Part shown: one piece after another, positions 1-12,355 of the stretch | Numbering within the stretch: the first letter of the stretch is position 1 | How the letters are laid out: every line of letters starts with the position of its first letter | Source of the DNA: Chlamydoabsidia padenii | Taxonomy: Eukaryota > Mucoromycota > Mucoromycetes > Mucorales > Cunninghamellaceae | Assembly (NCBI GenBank): GCA_025330725.1 | Contig: JAIWND010000047.1 | Span: 97,426-161,425 of the forward strand | DNA length: 64,000 nucleotides | Reading direction: 5' to 3' | Notes under the pieces: generated by a model | Told to the model about the DNA's origin: nothing | Databases searched by the model: none | Seen by the model: the letters and a program-made list of their open reading frames with translations, nothing else | Position numbers and translations under genes: made by a program

Positions 1-58
1 GAAAAGGAAAGTTTATCTTGATTGACTAACTAACTATTTCTTTCTTATATATATGCAG

Positions 59-358
59 GGTCGACGTCGTACAAAGTCATCAAGAGGACGCTCTCCTTCA
101 CGCTCATTGTCTCGATCACGATCTCCTAGACGTCGCCGATCTCCAAGCCGAAGTGTCAGTCGTCACAAGTCTCGATCCGTGTCTTCTCATCGATCCGTGT
201 CTCCTCGTCGGTCTGTGTCTCCTCGTCGTCGGTCTTACTCTCGCTCGGTTGACTCCCGTGGTTCTTCTCCTGGTGTTGGTCGTGATGGATCTCGTACCCC
301 GGATGGCTCCAATAGAAGTAGATCAATCGAACCAGTGGATGAAGAAGGGACCAACTAG
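59..358 (+). CDS. C-terminal exon of an SR-type splicing factor (partial)
   Basis: The 3' end of a gene whose 5' part lies before the window. The exon opens after a clear intron end: a branch-like tgactaactaac at about 22-33 and the acceptor atgcag at 53-58. It encodes about 99 residues that are almost entirely Arg-Ser and Ser-Pro repeats (SRSRSPRRRRSPSRS, then VSPRRSVSPRRRS), finishing in a short acidic tail EPVDEEGTN. This composition is the RS domain of SR proteins, which bind splicing partners in the nucleus and are phosphorylated on the serines. No RRM is visible, so the subfamily (SR, Tra2 or SRm) cannot be told. The stop codon TAG is directly followed by gtaaga, a perfect 5' splice site, so a 3'-UTR intron ending near 658 is possible. 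Confidence 0.8.
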   Translation, partial: GRRRTKSSRGRSPSRSLSRSRSPRRRRSPSRSVSRHKSRSVSSHRSVSPRRSVSPRRRSYSRSVDSRGSSPGVGRDGSRTPDGSNRSRSIEPVDEEGTN

Positions 359-1776
359 GTAAGAAGAGTATGATGGAATGAAGAAGGAGAAGTAAAAAAA
401 AAAAAAAAGTAAAAAAAAAAAAGTAAAAAAGGATACCTACAGAGCAAATTGGCGTTTTTGTTTTTAAACTCGTACTACAGATTGTCTTTTTGTTTTAATT
501 CTGTTTAATAAAAGGATCAAGGAACTCTGTAGTCTAGTAGACATATTTCCTTCTTTTATATTATCCTACTCATTCTCTTGTTGTTTGTGCTAAAATGATC
601 AACTTTTGCTTTTAATTCTTAGCTCATTTATATAGGTAACAAGTTTGAATCCATTCAGGTCTACGGATGGTGCCGTCTTTAGATTAGATATTGGTAAGTC
701 ATTAAATGATGATCATGAATTACATAATCTGACTCTTTTTTCTTCCTTTTTGTTCTCATTTAGGCTCATGGCTAGGTGGTCTCTCTTTACCCTCTGCTTC
801 TGATCCTTTGCTTTGTGCATGACAAAGACAATCGATATCCTCCTTTTTTTTATTTTTATTTTTTGTATGAATGCTGAAGCGTCTCTAGGTAAAATTCTGG
901 TAAGAATCTAAAAAAAAATCAAAAAGGGGAATGGATGGAAATTTGACACTGTTTTCCGTTTTGACAATAGGTTGGTATATCATCGTCTTGCGATACATTC
1001 TAAATGACTTTCACCACTACCAACAACCATCGTCACTATAACTACTACATCTAGCCAGCACACGCATACCACCATTGCTGAAACAGGTATTCGATCGACT
1101 TTAGACAGATAACCCGGCAACCTCACCATTACCAACCAGCTTGATCATGATCTCTTGCTCATCAACAATAACATCAATGCCGTGCTGGATTATTAGACAA
1201 CTGCATGATCGACTCGTCATTTTAACTAGAGCGATATTAATCATGGTCACTACGACGGAGACCTGCAGACTCTTGGACAATTCTCTACCATTATCCTGGA
1301 ATGGATCATATCACCATCTTCCTCAAGCAGATCTGCCTTTACTTTATCCGATTGTGGTGGTCTTTTATTTGATACTCTGAAACAGCGACATCGCCAATAA
1401 GATTAATTCAATAAATATCTGCTCCTTCACCATCAACTGATTCAAGGGTTGGCTTGCAACATAAAACGAATGGCTACTAGTTTAGTATTAGTGATAGTAC
1501 CTTTGTATTTATAAATAATTCTTCCATACTTTGTAATAAAACTACTTTTTTATAGTGCTTATATAATAAACGTTACTTTGTGATCATCATGGCCCCCCCC
1601 CCAAAAAAAGAATGATATCGGTGTTTTGATTTGTATTTTGTGTCGGCATCAGAATTATAAACCCTTACAATGCGCCATGACTCCAAATTTTAATTATTTT
1701 TATTCTCTTCCTCTCTCTTTTACCTTTTATTATTCTCTCCCCTCTTTTTAGTTATAGATTTAGTATAAATATTGTA
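359..1776. other. Intergenic stretch with a possible pair of short exons
   Basis: No sustained reading frame. It holds A-rich runs after the SR gene, a probable polyadenylation signal (aataaa at about 507), and two short segments that splice in frame on the plus strand. The first is 659-693 (after ccattcag, before gtaagt) and the second 764-822 (after catttag), together encoding STDGAVFRLDIG followed by GSWLGGLSLPSASDPLLCA and a stop. These could be 3'-UTR exons of the SR gene or a relic. From 823 to 1776 I see only AT-rich DNA and a C10/A7 homopolymer near 1592. Confidence 0.4.
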
Positions 1777-4367
1777 TCAAACAATGTTAATAAAAAGGGT
1801 ATCTTTTTCCCTTCTAATCATACTACCTGGGTTGGTGACATTTGCATGAGCGCGGGGTAAATGTGGATTCGATAAAAATGGGCTGGAATCAAATATAAAT
1901 GTAAAGTAGTAATTGGGTAGCTGTAATAGGAGATCATAATAAAAAAAAAGTATAGTAGTCTCTAGCAAGTCTATACTGCCAGGATCCTTCGTATGTTCAG
2001 GTTTCCAGTCATGAAACAAACGACTTGCTTTGGTATTATCAATTGGATCTATAAGTAATCCAACAAGTTCGTCAATCTTCTTTGCATTGAACACGAATTC
2101 CCCAGGGTGGTACTTGTTAATCATCCATTATGGCCACAAGCAATCTCGGTTCTTCAACACCATACACTGTACCCTTCGAGTCGATGTATCTGGTGGAGCT
2201 CCCTAATTCGCTTGTGTCCCAATTTATACGCTCACATGGATTTAAACCTCGATCAATGCAAGCTGAGATTAAATTTTGGTACCTTATCTTCTCGTTTATT
2301 GTCATATGTATAGAGGCTAGTCGTGCTAATGTGATTAGTCGATTCAATGTCCCGGTTTATGCTGTTTACGTGATTGGCTGTTACGGCAATTTCCACCAGA
2401 ATGTCAAGGGCCACGGCAGGTTTGCGGTATGACTTCATCTTGGCAGTGTAATATTCAATTGATTGTTTCAGTAATCTACATGATATTACCTGCAAATGAC
2501 CCATTGTTTTGATTATATATTTTAAATGTACCAGGTAATGTTGGGACACCAGAAAAACTCGTAGATGGAGATGACCGTTGTTGACATGGTGCCTTGGAAA
2601 ACGATGCCAGGACTGGAAGCAACCATCCATCACAATGAGATCGGATGATCGTACGGATCATTTGGAAGCAATTGAAAGACCAGCCACCAAGTCATAACAT
2701 GCGATTCTTGTATTATGATCTTTTATGTACGGGACGATTGCACACGGGAACACGTACAATAAAAAAAATACAACCAGTCCACTGCTCGGTAGAATGCGTG
2801 GTTCTTGTTCACATCTCGCCAGTTTCCTGAGAATGATGATGGAATAAATCGCCTTGACTTCTCCATGTTTTCACCGACCAATTCCATCAAGTTAATGTGA
2901 TCAAGAGCAAAAGAGAAAACAGTCGTGTTTGTATTGTCATACTGGTTTGTCATCATCCCATAGATCATTTTGCCAAGACCATGGCCGAACAGATGCATTT
3001 CATCACTACCCCAAAACGCCGGTCCACAGAAGGTACGAAATTGTTCAAACACACCACTATTTCGGAGCCCGACTTCTTTTCTTGCCACAATGTCTTTTAT
3101 CCGGTAGGATGCTTCTGTTCGCATTGGCCAATGTTCACATTCACCTGGAAGTTACATACCGCCGGATCGTATTCCTTTGATTTCGTATATTCTACACCCA
3201 AAATATGAGTTGTGTCCAAGATGGCGAGCAATATCGGCGACAGCGGGGATGTCACCAGTAGCAAAAAGTAAATTGACGGTGGCTTCGTAGCATTCGCTCC
3301 CTACATTGACTTTGATACCATGTTTGAATAGTTATTTGAGATCTTGTACTATTGGAGCAAGGAAGGTATCCAAGTGAAAGGCTTTTTATTTTCAGGAATG
3401 ATACAAACTTGCATGACGTTATGGAGCTTGTACCTTTCCTCAGGGACAAGATTCAGATTTATGAATTGGATTATGGTAGGTGAAAGTTTTCCTTTTCAGT
3501 AAAGGCTAAAACCGTCGATATATAAACCAAGAGCAATGTCGAAGGTTTATTGATGTACTTTAACTTTGCCTGTTTATATGAGGATCCGTCGTAAATGTCG
3601 TGCATTGTAGTTAAATCACTGGTGTAGTTATGTCGATGGTACATGGCTTCCCATGTTGCTGTGTCTCTGAGCTTGATTGAAAACATAGCGCTGACTGACA
3701 TCACCTTTATTTGCATAGAAGGTTTTTTGATGATAGCATTGGAGTCCTTATACCGGTACGCCTTGCAATTATGGTTTGGGCAAACATCCTCTCCAACTTT
3801 GTAAATGACACACCCTTCCGGACACATGTCATAGCTCTTGAATGTGATAGTCCATTTGTTTATTATTAGGGATTTTGTCTTATATAATGAGACATTACTT
3901 TGAGTGATGGAACTACTAACATGAAACAAAGAAAAAAAAAATCAAAATTCATGCAAGCGGTATTTCGGAATTTCAATGTTTTTTTTCTTTTTTGTTAGAT
4001 ACTTACAACGTAGATTTGCTTCATCAAAAACTTCGTTTATACATTCAATCACAAGGTCATGACCATTCCTGGAAACATCCAATTTCTTGAAAAGTGGAAA
4101 AATCTTTGATACTCCATTTTCAACTTTTTGACAATGTAACAGATTCACGGGTAAAATCATATACCCTGGGCCATTCGACGTTACTGTCTTCACCATGCAT
4201 AGTTGAATAAACTGCATCATCGTTATCAGGACCATCATCAACTTCATCACCGTTTTCGGAATCACCGTCATATTCGGATCCACAATTGACACTGTATCAT
4301 CAGACACACCATTCGTAGAAAGATGTGTATACGGCTTCTTCATCATCATCGCCAGAATCTCCATCAC
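1777..4367 (-). pseudogene. Decayed tnp2-like (CACTA-related) transposase
   Basis: Minus-strand fragments in several frames line up, from high to low coordinate, as a tnp2-family transposase. They are: a zinc-like segment with CPEGCVIYK and CPNHNCKAYRY (about 3860-3760); DIALGLYIDGFSLY (about 3530); GDIPAVADIARHLGHNSY with GCRIYEIKGI (about 3250-3180); a block with VFEQFRTFCGPAFWGSDEMH (about 3040); and IPSSFSGNWRDVNK with YRAVDWLYFF (about 2850-2770). The family moves DNA by cut and paste. Frame changes and stop codons interrupt the reading, for example right after DGFSLY and after IKGIRSGGM, so this copy is dead. I found no convincing terminal inverted repeats. Some frame breaks could be introns, but not all have splice signals. 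Confidence 0.75.
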
Positions 4368-4473
4368 GTTGAGTGGGGTTTGGATTTAGAGGGGGAGGAG
4401 GTTATCAGTCGCACCATACGCATCATGATAACCCTTATTTATTTATTTTTTTAAATTAAGGGGAAATGATATC

Positions 4474-4806
4474 CTAAAAATATTTAGCGAACCCTTTACT
4501 TTTAATCCTGTCAATAATTCCAAGAGCAGATTCACAAACAGTGACCAAATGGATCCGAGCTTGATCAAATTGATTATGGTATTCTACTTTTTGACTTTGA
4601 AAAGTACATTTACGATTGGACGCAATCAAGGCATCAAAGTAAGTAGAAAAGCAATCGCCAGAAATATTGTCACCATTCTTGGAGTACACATATTGATATC
4701 CCGAAGTACTGCCTCGATAAATTTCAATGTAGCAATTGATAAAAGTAGCACGGACTTCCAACAAGGCAAGAGTAGTAAAAATATAGGCTAGTAGTAATAG
4801 TTTCAT
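4474..4806 (-). CDS. Small secreted protein of unknown function
   Basis: A single-exon frame of 110 residues. It starts with a clear signal peptide (MKLLLLAYIFTTLALLEVRA) and continues as a small mature protein with four cysteines (INCYIE, GDCFST, RKCTF, TVCES), which would allow two disulfide bonds. The size, secretion signal and cysteines are what one sees in secreted effector-like or cell-wall proteins, but I recognise no family. A TATA-like sequence lies about 40 bases before the start codon, which supports expression. It sits between a dead tnp2 element and the nucleoside hydrolase gene. Confidence 0.6.
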   Translation of the reverse strand: MKLLLLAYIFTTLALLEVRATFINCYIEIYRGSTSGYQYVYSKNGDNISGDCFSTYFDALIASNRKCTFQSQKVEYHNQFDQARIHLVTVCESALGIIDRIKSKGFAKYF

Positions 4807-4841
4807 TTAGGTGCTGGAGGAAAGAATAAAAAAAGAGCCAT

Positions 4842-4857
4842 TTTTATATCTATAAAA
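4842..4857 (-). promoter_or_regulatory. Probable TATA box of the small secreted protein gene
   Basis: On the minus strand the bases read TTTTATAGATATAAAA, two overlapping TATA-like motifs 36-51 bases before the ATG at 4806. The short spacing implies a very short 5' UTR. Confidence 0.4.
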
Positions 4858-4860
4858 GTA

Positions 4861-5542
4861 AGGAGTCAATACAAAAGGATAGATTACGGCGTAAACGCCA
4901 AGTAGGTGACCCCTTACATCTTGGGCAAGCATATTAATATTCGTATATATAAGGTTTATTTATTTGTAGAAAATAAAAAAAGAAGTAAAACTATTGATAA
5001 CTACAGTAAGCTAAAGTAAAAGTTCAAATTGAGCCAAGGAGTCAGTTGCCCCTTGATGAAATGTTGGTAAGGTCGTCTTTTACGGTTACTGAGGGGGGGG
5101 GGTTATAAACCTGGTGCCCGTAGAGAATCCATATTCCGTTGACGATTACAAGTTCTCAATTGTTTCAACACATTCCAATCCCTATACATCATAGTAAAAA
5201 AAGGTGATGTTGAGTTAGTTATTATTAACCATCTGCTACCATCCTATCCAACAACGATTCCTTTTATTTTTATTTTTATTCGACTTACCCCAAGTTGATC
5301 CTTCTTCAGATTGCACCACGGCCAAGGGACTGGTTGAAATAATGAGTACGATTTGATCATGAAACTTTCCGGTCAATCGGGGTTTGAATTCAAAAAGTGT
5401 GGCCCCTTTCATGGGCTGAAAAAACCCTATCTGCTGATGCTAATAAGCATATAGACATGTGCAACACTGGATGTATCAAAAGGAGTGATTCACACGAATG
5501 GGCTTTTCCCCCTTTCTTTTTCTTCTTTTCTCGATTGATCGA
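4861..5542. other. Intergenic DNA before the nucleoside hydrolase
   Basis: AT-rich sequence with no convincing gene. Notable only for a G9 run at about 5093-5101 and pyrimidine-rich DNA (tttcttttttcttcttttctc type) just before the hydrolase start, which is common upstream of fungal genes. Confidence 0.4.
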
Positions 5543-6899
5543 ATGGCCTCCCCTACCCCTTTGTGGCTTGACTGTGACCCTGGTAAGTGAAGAAAAAAAA
5601 GAAAAGGAACCCAGCAGTTTACAGTATTGATGTGGTTCGATCAGGTCATGATGATGCGATGGCGATAATTCTTGCAGGAAAGTTTTTTTTTTTAAAAAAA
5701 AGAAGAAAAAAGTATACAGTATGTGAGTGATTTGACTCTTATGTTTAGGTTACAACCCTAACCTCCGTCTACTTGGTATTTCTACAGTAAGTTGAATGTT
5801 ATCGAATTTGGAACGGGACTCCTAACTCCTTTTACAGACCCACGGAAATCAAGATCATGATAAAATAAGTCGAAATGCCGCCGTGGTTTTAAAGGCCGCT
5901 GGGATCGATCATGTACGCATTGTACCTGGACAAACCAAAGTAAGCAAAAGCCTCCTTTTCCCATGCGTATGATTCTGACCTTCTTTTCTTCCAAGCCTCT
6001 CACCCAAATGCCATTGTCTTGTCCAGATATTCACGGAGACAGTGGATTGGATGGTACCACAGGTCTACCTTGTTTCGATCCATTACTTGTTTTGAAGGAT
6101 GAAAAGGCTGTGCTTTATCTCGCTCACCTGTTACAAACCAGGAAAGAAGCCGGTGAGGTGCCTCTGACATTGATTGCTACCGGACCATTGACGAATTACG
6201 CTTTACTATTGACACTCTACCCTGAACTATGTGATCAAATCAAACAAATCATCTTTATGGGAGGATCCATTGGTCCTGGTAATTGGACCCCTTGTGCCGA
6301 ATACAACATTCTGGTCTGTACTCATATTGATAATGGTAGATGAACTCTGGCACACTCATCACGGTTCTATGTTTATAGGTGGACCCTGAAGCCGCTTCCA
6401 TTGTCTTCCGTTCAGATATTGATGTGACCATGGTGCCTTTAGAAGTAACTCATCAAGCCATTGTGACCGACGCCTACATCGAGAGACTCCAAACCCAATT
6501 AAATCATTCCCATTTTTGTAGAGTGATTGTGGATCTCTTGCTATTTTTTAAAAAAACCTATTACGAGGTGTTTGATTTCCGGCAAGGTCCTCCGCTCCAT
6601 GATCCTTGTGCTGTGGCTGTATTATGTGCACCCAACTTGTTCAAGTTCAAGCGCATGGGCGTTCATGTTATCACATCTGATGGTCCTTGTCTGGGCCAAA
6701 CGGTAAGGTGACACACGGCTCATTATCGAAAATACTGATCTTTTTTAAAATGATGGTTTAGGTGTGTGATATTTATAGGAGAACAGACTCACCACAGATT
6801 AATGTCGCCACAGATATTCAGGTGGACGGGTTTATGGATATGTTGCTGGATGCATTTGATCGAGCAAATCAACGATCTCCGTTGAATGCCACTATATAA
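5543..6899 (+). CDS. Inosine-uridine preferring nucleoside hydrolase
   Basis: Cleaves the N-glycosidic bond of ribonucleosides for purine and pyrimidine salvage. Seven exons can be joined: 5543-5582, 5645-5677, 5749-5786, 5838-5939, 5996-6313, 6379-6702 and 6762-6899, giving about 330 residues, normal for the family. The N-terminal calcium-binding signature is split over the first introns: LWLDCDPG joined to HDDAMAIILAG. Downstream are ISTTHGNQ, DIHGDSGLDG, FMGGSIGPGNWTPCAEYN, NILVDPEAASIVF and the late HDPCAVAVL motif, all family hallmarks. The start is the first ATG before LWLDCDPG. The second intron is odd: the frame requires the donor G/GAAAGT, that is GA instead of GT, while the nearest GT donor throws the frame into a stop. 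A single donor mutation, a rare GA-AG intron, or a sequence error would explain it. It converges on the KHA1 gene. Confidence 0.88.
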
Positions 6900-7127
6900 T
6901 AAAGTCGAGAGAAATTATCAACTCCCAAAGAGAGCAGCGGCCTTTTAATGTTTTTGTTTTTTGCATGAATAATCATTTATTTATAGATAATAGATATAAA
7001 GAACTAAACAGATATAACAATGGCATTCCTGGAATAGACAATAGGGGTAAAAAATAAAATAAAATAAAGAGCATCAACAACAATAACAACAACAAAAAGT
7101 GGTATCATAATATCTAATGTAAAAAAA

Positions 7128-10006
7128 TTAAGACTCCAAGGAAGAAGAGGCATTAGGAGAATGGTTACGGGAAGGAGCTTGGATGACGACAAGACTAGCA
7201 TCCACACCTGTAGATAAAAGATCAAATGCCAAAGGACCCAAAGCCAAACCAAACTCTTTACTATAAGCGGTACCAGGAGTATCAACCGTGGAGGAAGACA
7301 GAGTGACGCCGGTATGTCTTCTTCCCAAGATGATCAAATCCTGTCTTGTCACCATTGACATCAAATAATAAGCCGTCAACTCCTTTACCGATTGACAACT
7401 CACATCGAGGGTGTGTGTGGTCGAGTGGAAGAGCGTGTCGAGGAACTGAGTGTCGTCAAGATGAGCGGATGGCGTGGTCAACCCGGCATGAATAGCTGTC
7501 CCCGTCGCATACATGGTCTGGTTGTCCTGATGATCCTGTTGCCGTAACACCATTACTTGTGCTTGATGGTAGACTTGTAAACGTAAAGCAAACAATAAAG
7601 CAGCTCGGTCATCTTTGCCACCAAGAAAAGGCACGATAATACGGAGGATCCGATGCTCCAGTCCACGATCCAAGAATAACCCCACCGTACAATGATCCAA
7701 CATGAATGCATGATTGGCAAATTCAGCATCTGATAATTGGTAAGCGGCGGTGGTGGGCCGATCCAGTGATTTGTGTTCTTCAATGACTTTATACATCTGT
7801 TGTTTCACTTGCCAGGGTAAAAGCACGAGGTGGGCATTGACAGAGGAAGCATAATCATCAATGTGTTTGATATAGCTTGAAGGAGCAGCGAAATACAGCC
7901 AGGGGGTTAGTGGAATACCGATCAAATGAGCAAAGGTTCGAATCACACTAAGAACAGGGTCCACACGGACAGTTTCTTTCATTTCTTGAATCTTCATTAC
8001 ATCAGAGGGACGTTGGGTCAGTTCCAATAATCGTAAAGCATGGATCTGAGGCTTGTTGTGGATGCGATCGTCATCATCCTTTGGTGTCAACAGTCGGATC
8101 AGAGTCATGGCGGCAGGGATGGTTTCCAATCGGTTGAGTAACGTGACCATAGTGAATCGATCATTGTCCATGGGGGCAATGTTGGAAACATGTCCTTCCT
8201 CGGTGGATTTGGCATCGATCGAGTCAATACTTGCTGCCCCATCACCGCTTGTTAATGCTGCTTGTTGTTTTTGATACCATTCGGGGTAAAGTTTGACCAC
8301 AAAAGGTGTTGTCATGATAGTAGTTACCAAGGCCATTACCACCATAATGACGAATACTTGAGAGGTGGAAAAGATGGAAACATGAGTGATCAAATATCAT
8401 GTGATATATCTCTTATTTTACCTTGGTCATTCAATACACCAGCATCATGCCCAATATTCAAAACAATCAATTCTACCAATCTAAAAAATAAATAAATGAG
8501 AGATGAGATTGGATTGTTTGGTTGTTTTTTTTTTCTCTTTACCCTTTGCAATTCATTAGAAAACCAACGGCTAAAGATTCTCGGGTGGTCATGCCACTCA
8601 CTTTGGCAGCAAGACTACATCCAGTGATTTTACCAAAACAAGCCACAACAATGGTAAGGATGACATACCCCCATACAATACCAGTGTTGAGTAACCCAAT
8701 TTGTGTCTTCAACCCAGACAATGTGAAATACTATGTACAGAAAAAAGGGTGAGCGGGATTTAAATCGGAGTCTTGGGTTGCATGAATTCTACTTACCAGC
8801 GGTAAAAACAGAATATTCACAATATCTTCAATCTTTTCAGTGATTCGAATAGGCAAGTTGCTTTCATGTGGAATAATCACACCAGCAAGGAAACCACCAA
8901 AGATGGCATGGACACCAATAATGTTTGTGACAAAGGCAGAAATCAAGACCATCATCAAGGTCACTGTCATTAAAAGAGGACTAGGACCATTTTCGAATGA
9001 ATCGGTTTTTACACAGAGGCGGTAGTACAGAGGTCCCACCAAGAAAATTAAAAACAGGGCAAAGGCAACTGTGGTTAAGAAGACGTAAAGGGCTTCCAGT
9101 CCCCCTGTGGCATTCAACAAGGCGACAACCAGAGCAAGTAGGACCCTATTGAGAAGGAAATGCAAATGAATAAAAAATAATACTACAACATGTTTCAATT
9201 TACCATGCAGTGCAATCATTGATGAGACCAGCAGCCATTGTGATGGCACCTACTTTGGTTCCTAATAATTTAAGTTCGGCAAGAATACGAGCCAATACAG
9301 GGAATGCCTGAATGAAAGGGAATGAGTACACAGTGTGAGAAAGAGGGGAGAAAGAGTCTTACCGTGATTGAAACAGCGACACCGAGAAAGAGTAGGAAAC
9401 TACTGAAAGGAATAGATGGATCATCTTGTAACTTGTAAAGACCCAAAGAAAGAGCAGTACCTAGACCAAAAGGTAATGCCATACCCGCCACTGCAACAGA
9501 AAAAGACCGTTTCCAATCTCTACGAATCACCCTGACATCTACTTCTAACCCCACTTGGAATAAAAAGAACACCAATCCGATGGTGGCGACGAGATTCAGA
9601 AAGGGAAGTGAAGGTGCAGGGAAAATATGATCCATATAGCCTGGTATACGTCCCATCACTGAAGGGCCCAAGATAATGCCAGCAATGACTATGAAAAAAA
9701 AAAAAAAAAAAAAAAGTCGGGATGTCAAATCGATGGGAGGTTTCATTTTTTATTTTTTTACCTTCAGAGATGACTTTTGGTTGTCGAAAGTAACCCAGAG
9801 GAACCGCCAATGCCCGACAAAAGGTAAGAATGATGGTCAACTGCAAAAGAGTGACAATGATAAAGTTAGATCAAGGGGTGATGAGATCATGCAATGCATT
9901 AGTACAGTACCTGGATGATAAATAATACAATCGGATCGCTCGCATTAAAGCTAGATGGGTTCAACCCCGAGAAAACACCCGCTTGAGGAGTAGCTGATTT
10001 CACCAT
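7128..10006 (-). CDS. KHA1: KHA1-type K+/H+ antiporter (CPA2 family)
   Basis: A monovalent cation/proton exchanger of intracellular membranes. Eight exons join (high to low): 10006-9911, 9840-9762, 9688-9363, 9307-9204, 9145-8797, 8730-8543, 8481-8422 and 8356-7128, about 810 residues. The first half is a run of hydrophobic helices with CPA2 signatures: [40 protein letters not shown], the ion-site GLINDCTAW, and [18 protein letters not shown]. The C-terminal 400 residues are a cytosolic domain. Exon 7 holds a frameshift: LVELIV and [13 protein letters not shown] are both conserved but lie in different frames because the A run at 8460-8464 has one base too many. This is either a real lesion or a homopolymer error. 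All other junctions keep frame. Confidence 0.9.
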
Positions 10007-10579
10007 GGATTATATATAAAAGATATAGAAAGAAGATAAAAAAAGTGAAATTGAACCATCAGCATTTAAACAAAAAGGTTATTTCATGCCCCGCCTGTTG
10101 AGAGAAAGAACACCACCAATCCATTGCTTCATGATGGTGACACAGATAAAAGAATAGAAAAAAAACCTTGACTAACCTTATTTTTTTTCCAAACAATGGA
10201 GTCACGCTGGTTGGTGTGTGATTATCGTTTTTGACGTCAGCGAGATAAAGAAGATATGAATTCTGTGTACATCATTCCTTTCAATATTGTCATCATAACA
10301 ATACCAATGATCTAAAAAGTCCAGAAATACATATATGGTATAAAAGCATACAGATGTTTTTGATCTACATAATTTTAAATGAAACTAAAACATCTCCATC
10401 ATAATCTGGGAATCCGCAACATAACGTTGCATTATAGATTCTATCCACGGGGACTTGTTCAGATGCCGACCATGGTTAATATTAAAATGCCGCCTCACAT
10501 GATTTGAGCGCCCTCAAACAGAAAATTCGTTTCGTATCTCTTCTTCTTATCATTCTTTTCTCATATATACATTACCATT
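10007..10579. promoter_or_regulatory. Divergent promoter region between KHA1 and the phosphodiesterase gene
   Basis: A 573-base spacer shared by two genes reading away from each other. It is AT-rich, has TATA-like sequences on the KHA1 side (tatatataaa at about 10011) and pyrimidine-rich DNA (ctcttcttcttatc at about 10538) just before the plus-strand gene. A CRE-like tgacgtca lies at 10233-10240. No reading frame of note. Confidence 0.4.
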
Positions 10580-12291
10580 ATGAAAAAACTAGTCTTATTA
10601 TTACTATTATCACAAAACATATATCTCTCACAAGCACTTCCACATTATCTTCAAGATCCTTTTGAAAGCTCACACAATGCAGCGGCAGAAGATATGCTTT
10701 ATGATACCACTCAAAAATGGTTAACGTCTCAATCCATGTCTTCGTCTTGTAGTAGTTGTATATCAGCACTCCAATTGGTGAAAAGCTTATCATATACTTC
10801 CGAATCACTCTTGGTGCGAACTCTGACTAATGTTTGTAAACGATCCAAACGCATGTCTCCAGAAGTCGTAAGTCTACCTCCTCTCTTTTGCATAATCTTC
10901 CTAACTTGTCACTTTTTTTTTTCTTTTCTTTTTCTTGTAGTGTCAGGGTGTGGTACAGGAACAAGCTCCTATCTTCCGTAAAGTGATTAGGGCAAGTACC
11001 TAATGACTCGATTGAATCTCTTCATACTAATGTATTATTTTTGTTTGTTGTTATAGACAATGTCGGTATCTGGACGAGAGGGTCATCTTTTTTGCGCAGC
11101 GGTTGGAAATTCTTGTCCTTATCCTGAAGTTGAACCTTGGAATGTGACCTTTCCTAAAGAAAAACCTACCCAAGTCAAGCAATGGGAACCTTCTGGTGAT
11201 GTCATGACAGTTTTACAACTAAGTGATTGGCATGTGGACCCTGATTATCAGGTAAGGACTGACTGTGGAGAAATAATATTGTTATTGATATTTGGCTCAC
11301 TTAGGAAACTGCCGATGCTATCTGTAATGAACCCATTTGTTGTCGCTCAGCTTCAACTGATTACTCAAATGTCACCAAACCAGCATCAAAATGGGGTAAT
11401 GAATGATGATTTACAATGTCTTTGCGTTTATTCATTACTTTTTTATTTTATTTATATTATAGGTGAATACACTTGCGATCCTCCAGCCCGATTGGTTGAA
11501 TCCATGCTGAAATACATTCCTACGGTTGAAAAGAACATTTCCTTTGGCATCATGACCGGCGATATTCCTCCTCACGAAGTCTGGTCGACACTTCCTTTTA
11601 TGAAAACTGAACGTATCCATGACAACGCCTATGCCTTACTACATACCCACTTTGATGCCAAGGACAAGATCAATACCATCCTTTACCCTGCGGTTGGTAA
11701 TCACGAAGCCGCACCGACCAATAATTTCCCTCTCAGTACCAGCGACTTGCCTTTGGATCAAAATCATGAATATCTTTCCTTGGAATGGCTCTATTCTGCT
11801 TTGAACAAACATTGGAATGGATGGCTGACTAATAATCCGAACTTTTATGTCCAGACCACCACCGGAAGTTATGCGACTCGACCAATGAATGGTTTAAAAC
11901 TCATCAGTCTCAACACAAACTTTTGTTATACTTTAAATTGGTGGTTATATCAACGACCTTCTCAACCGGTAACATTTCATCCAATCACAAGCCCCAATAA
12001 ATACCTAACGAATCAATTTTTTTTCTTTTCCATTGTGGTATAGGATCCAAATGGAGTCCTGACTTGGCTCGTGGAACAATTACAGGAATCAGAAGATTTA
12101 GGTGAACGTGCGTGGATTATTGGTCATATCGCTCCGGGTGACAGCACTTGTTTCCATGATTATTCCAATTACTATTATCAAATCGTCGAACGGTATGCGC
12201 CTCATGTCATTGCTGGTCAGTTCTTTGGACATACTCATGCGTAAGTTATTTTTCATCAGTCATAATGGGTGTATATAGGCAACTTACGCTC

Positions 12292-12355
<64 letters not shown>

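Noticed and set aside
1141..1380. 79-codon plus-strand frame
   Set aside because: No signal peptide, domain or splice context; composition is like the surrounding spacer.
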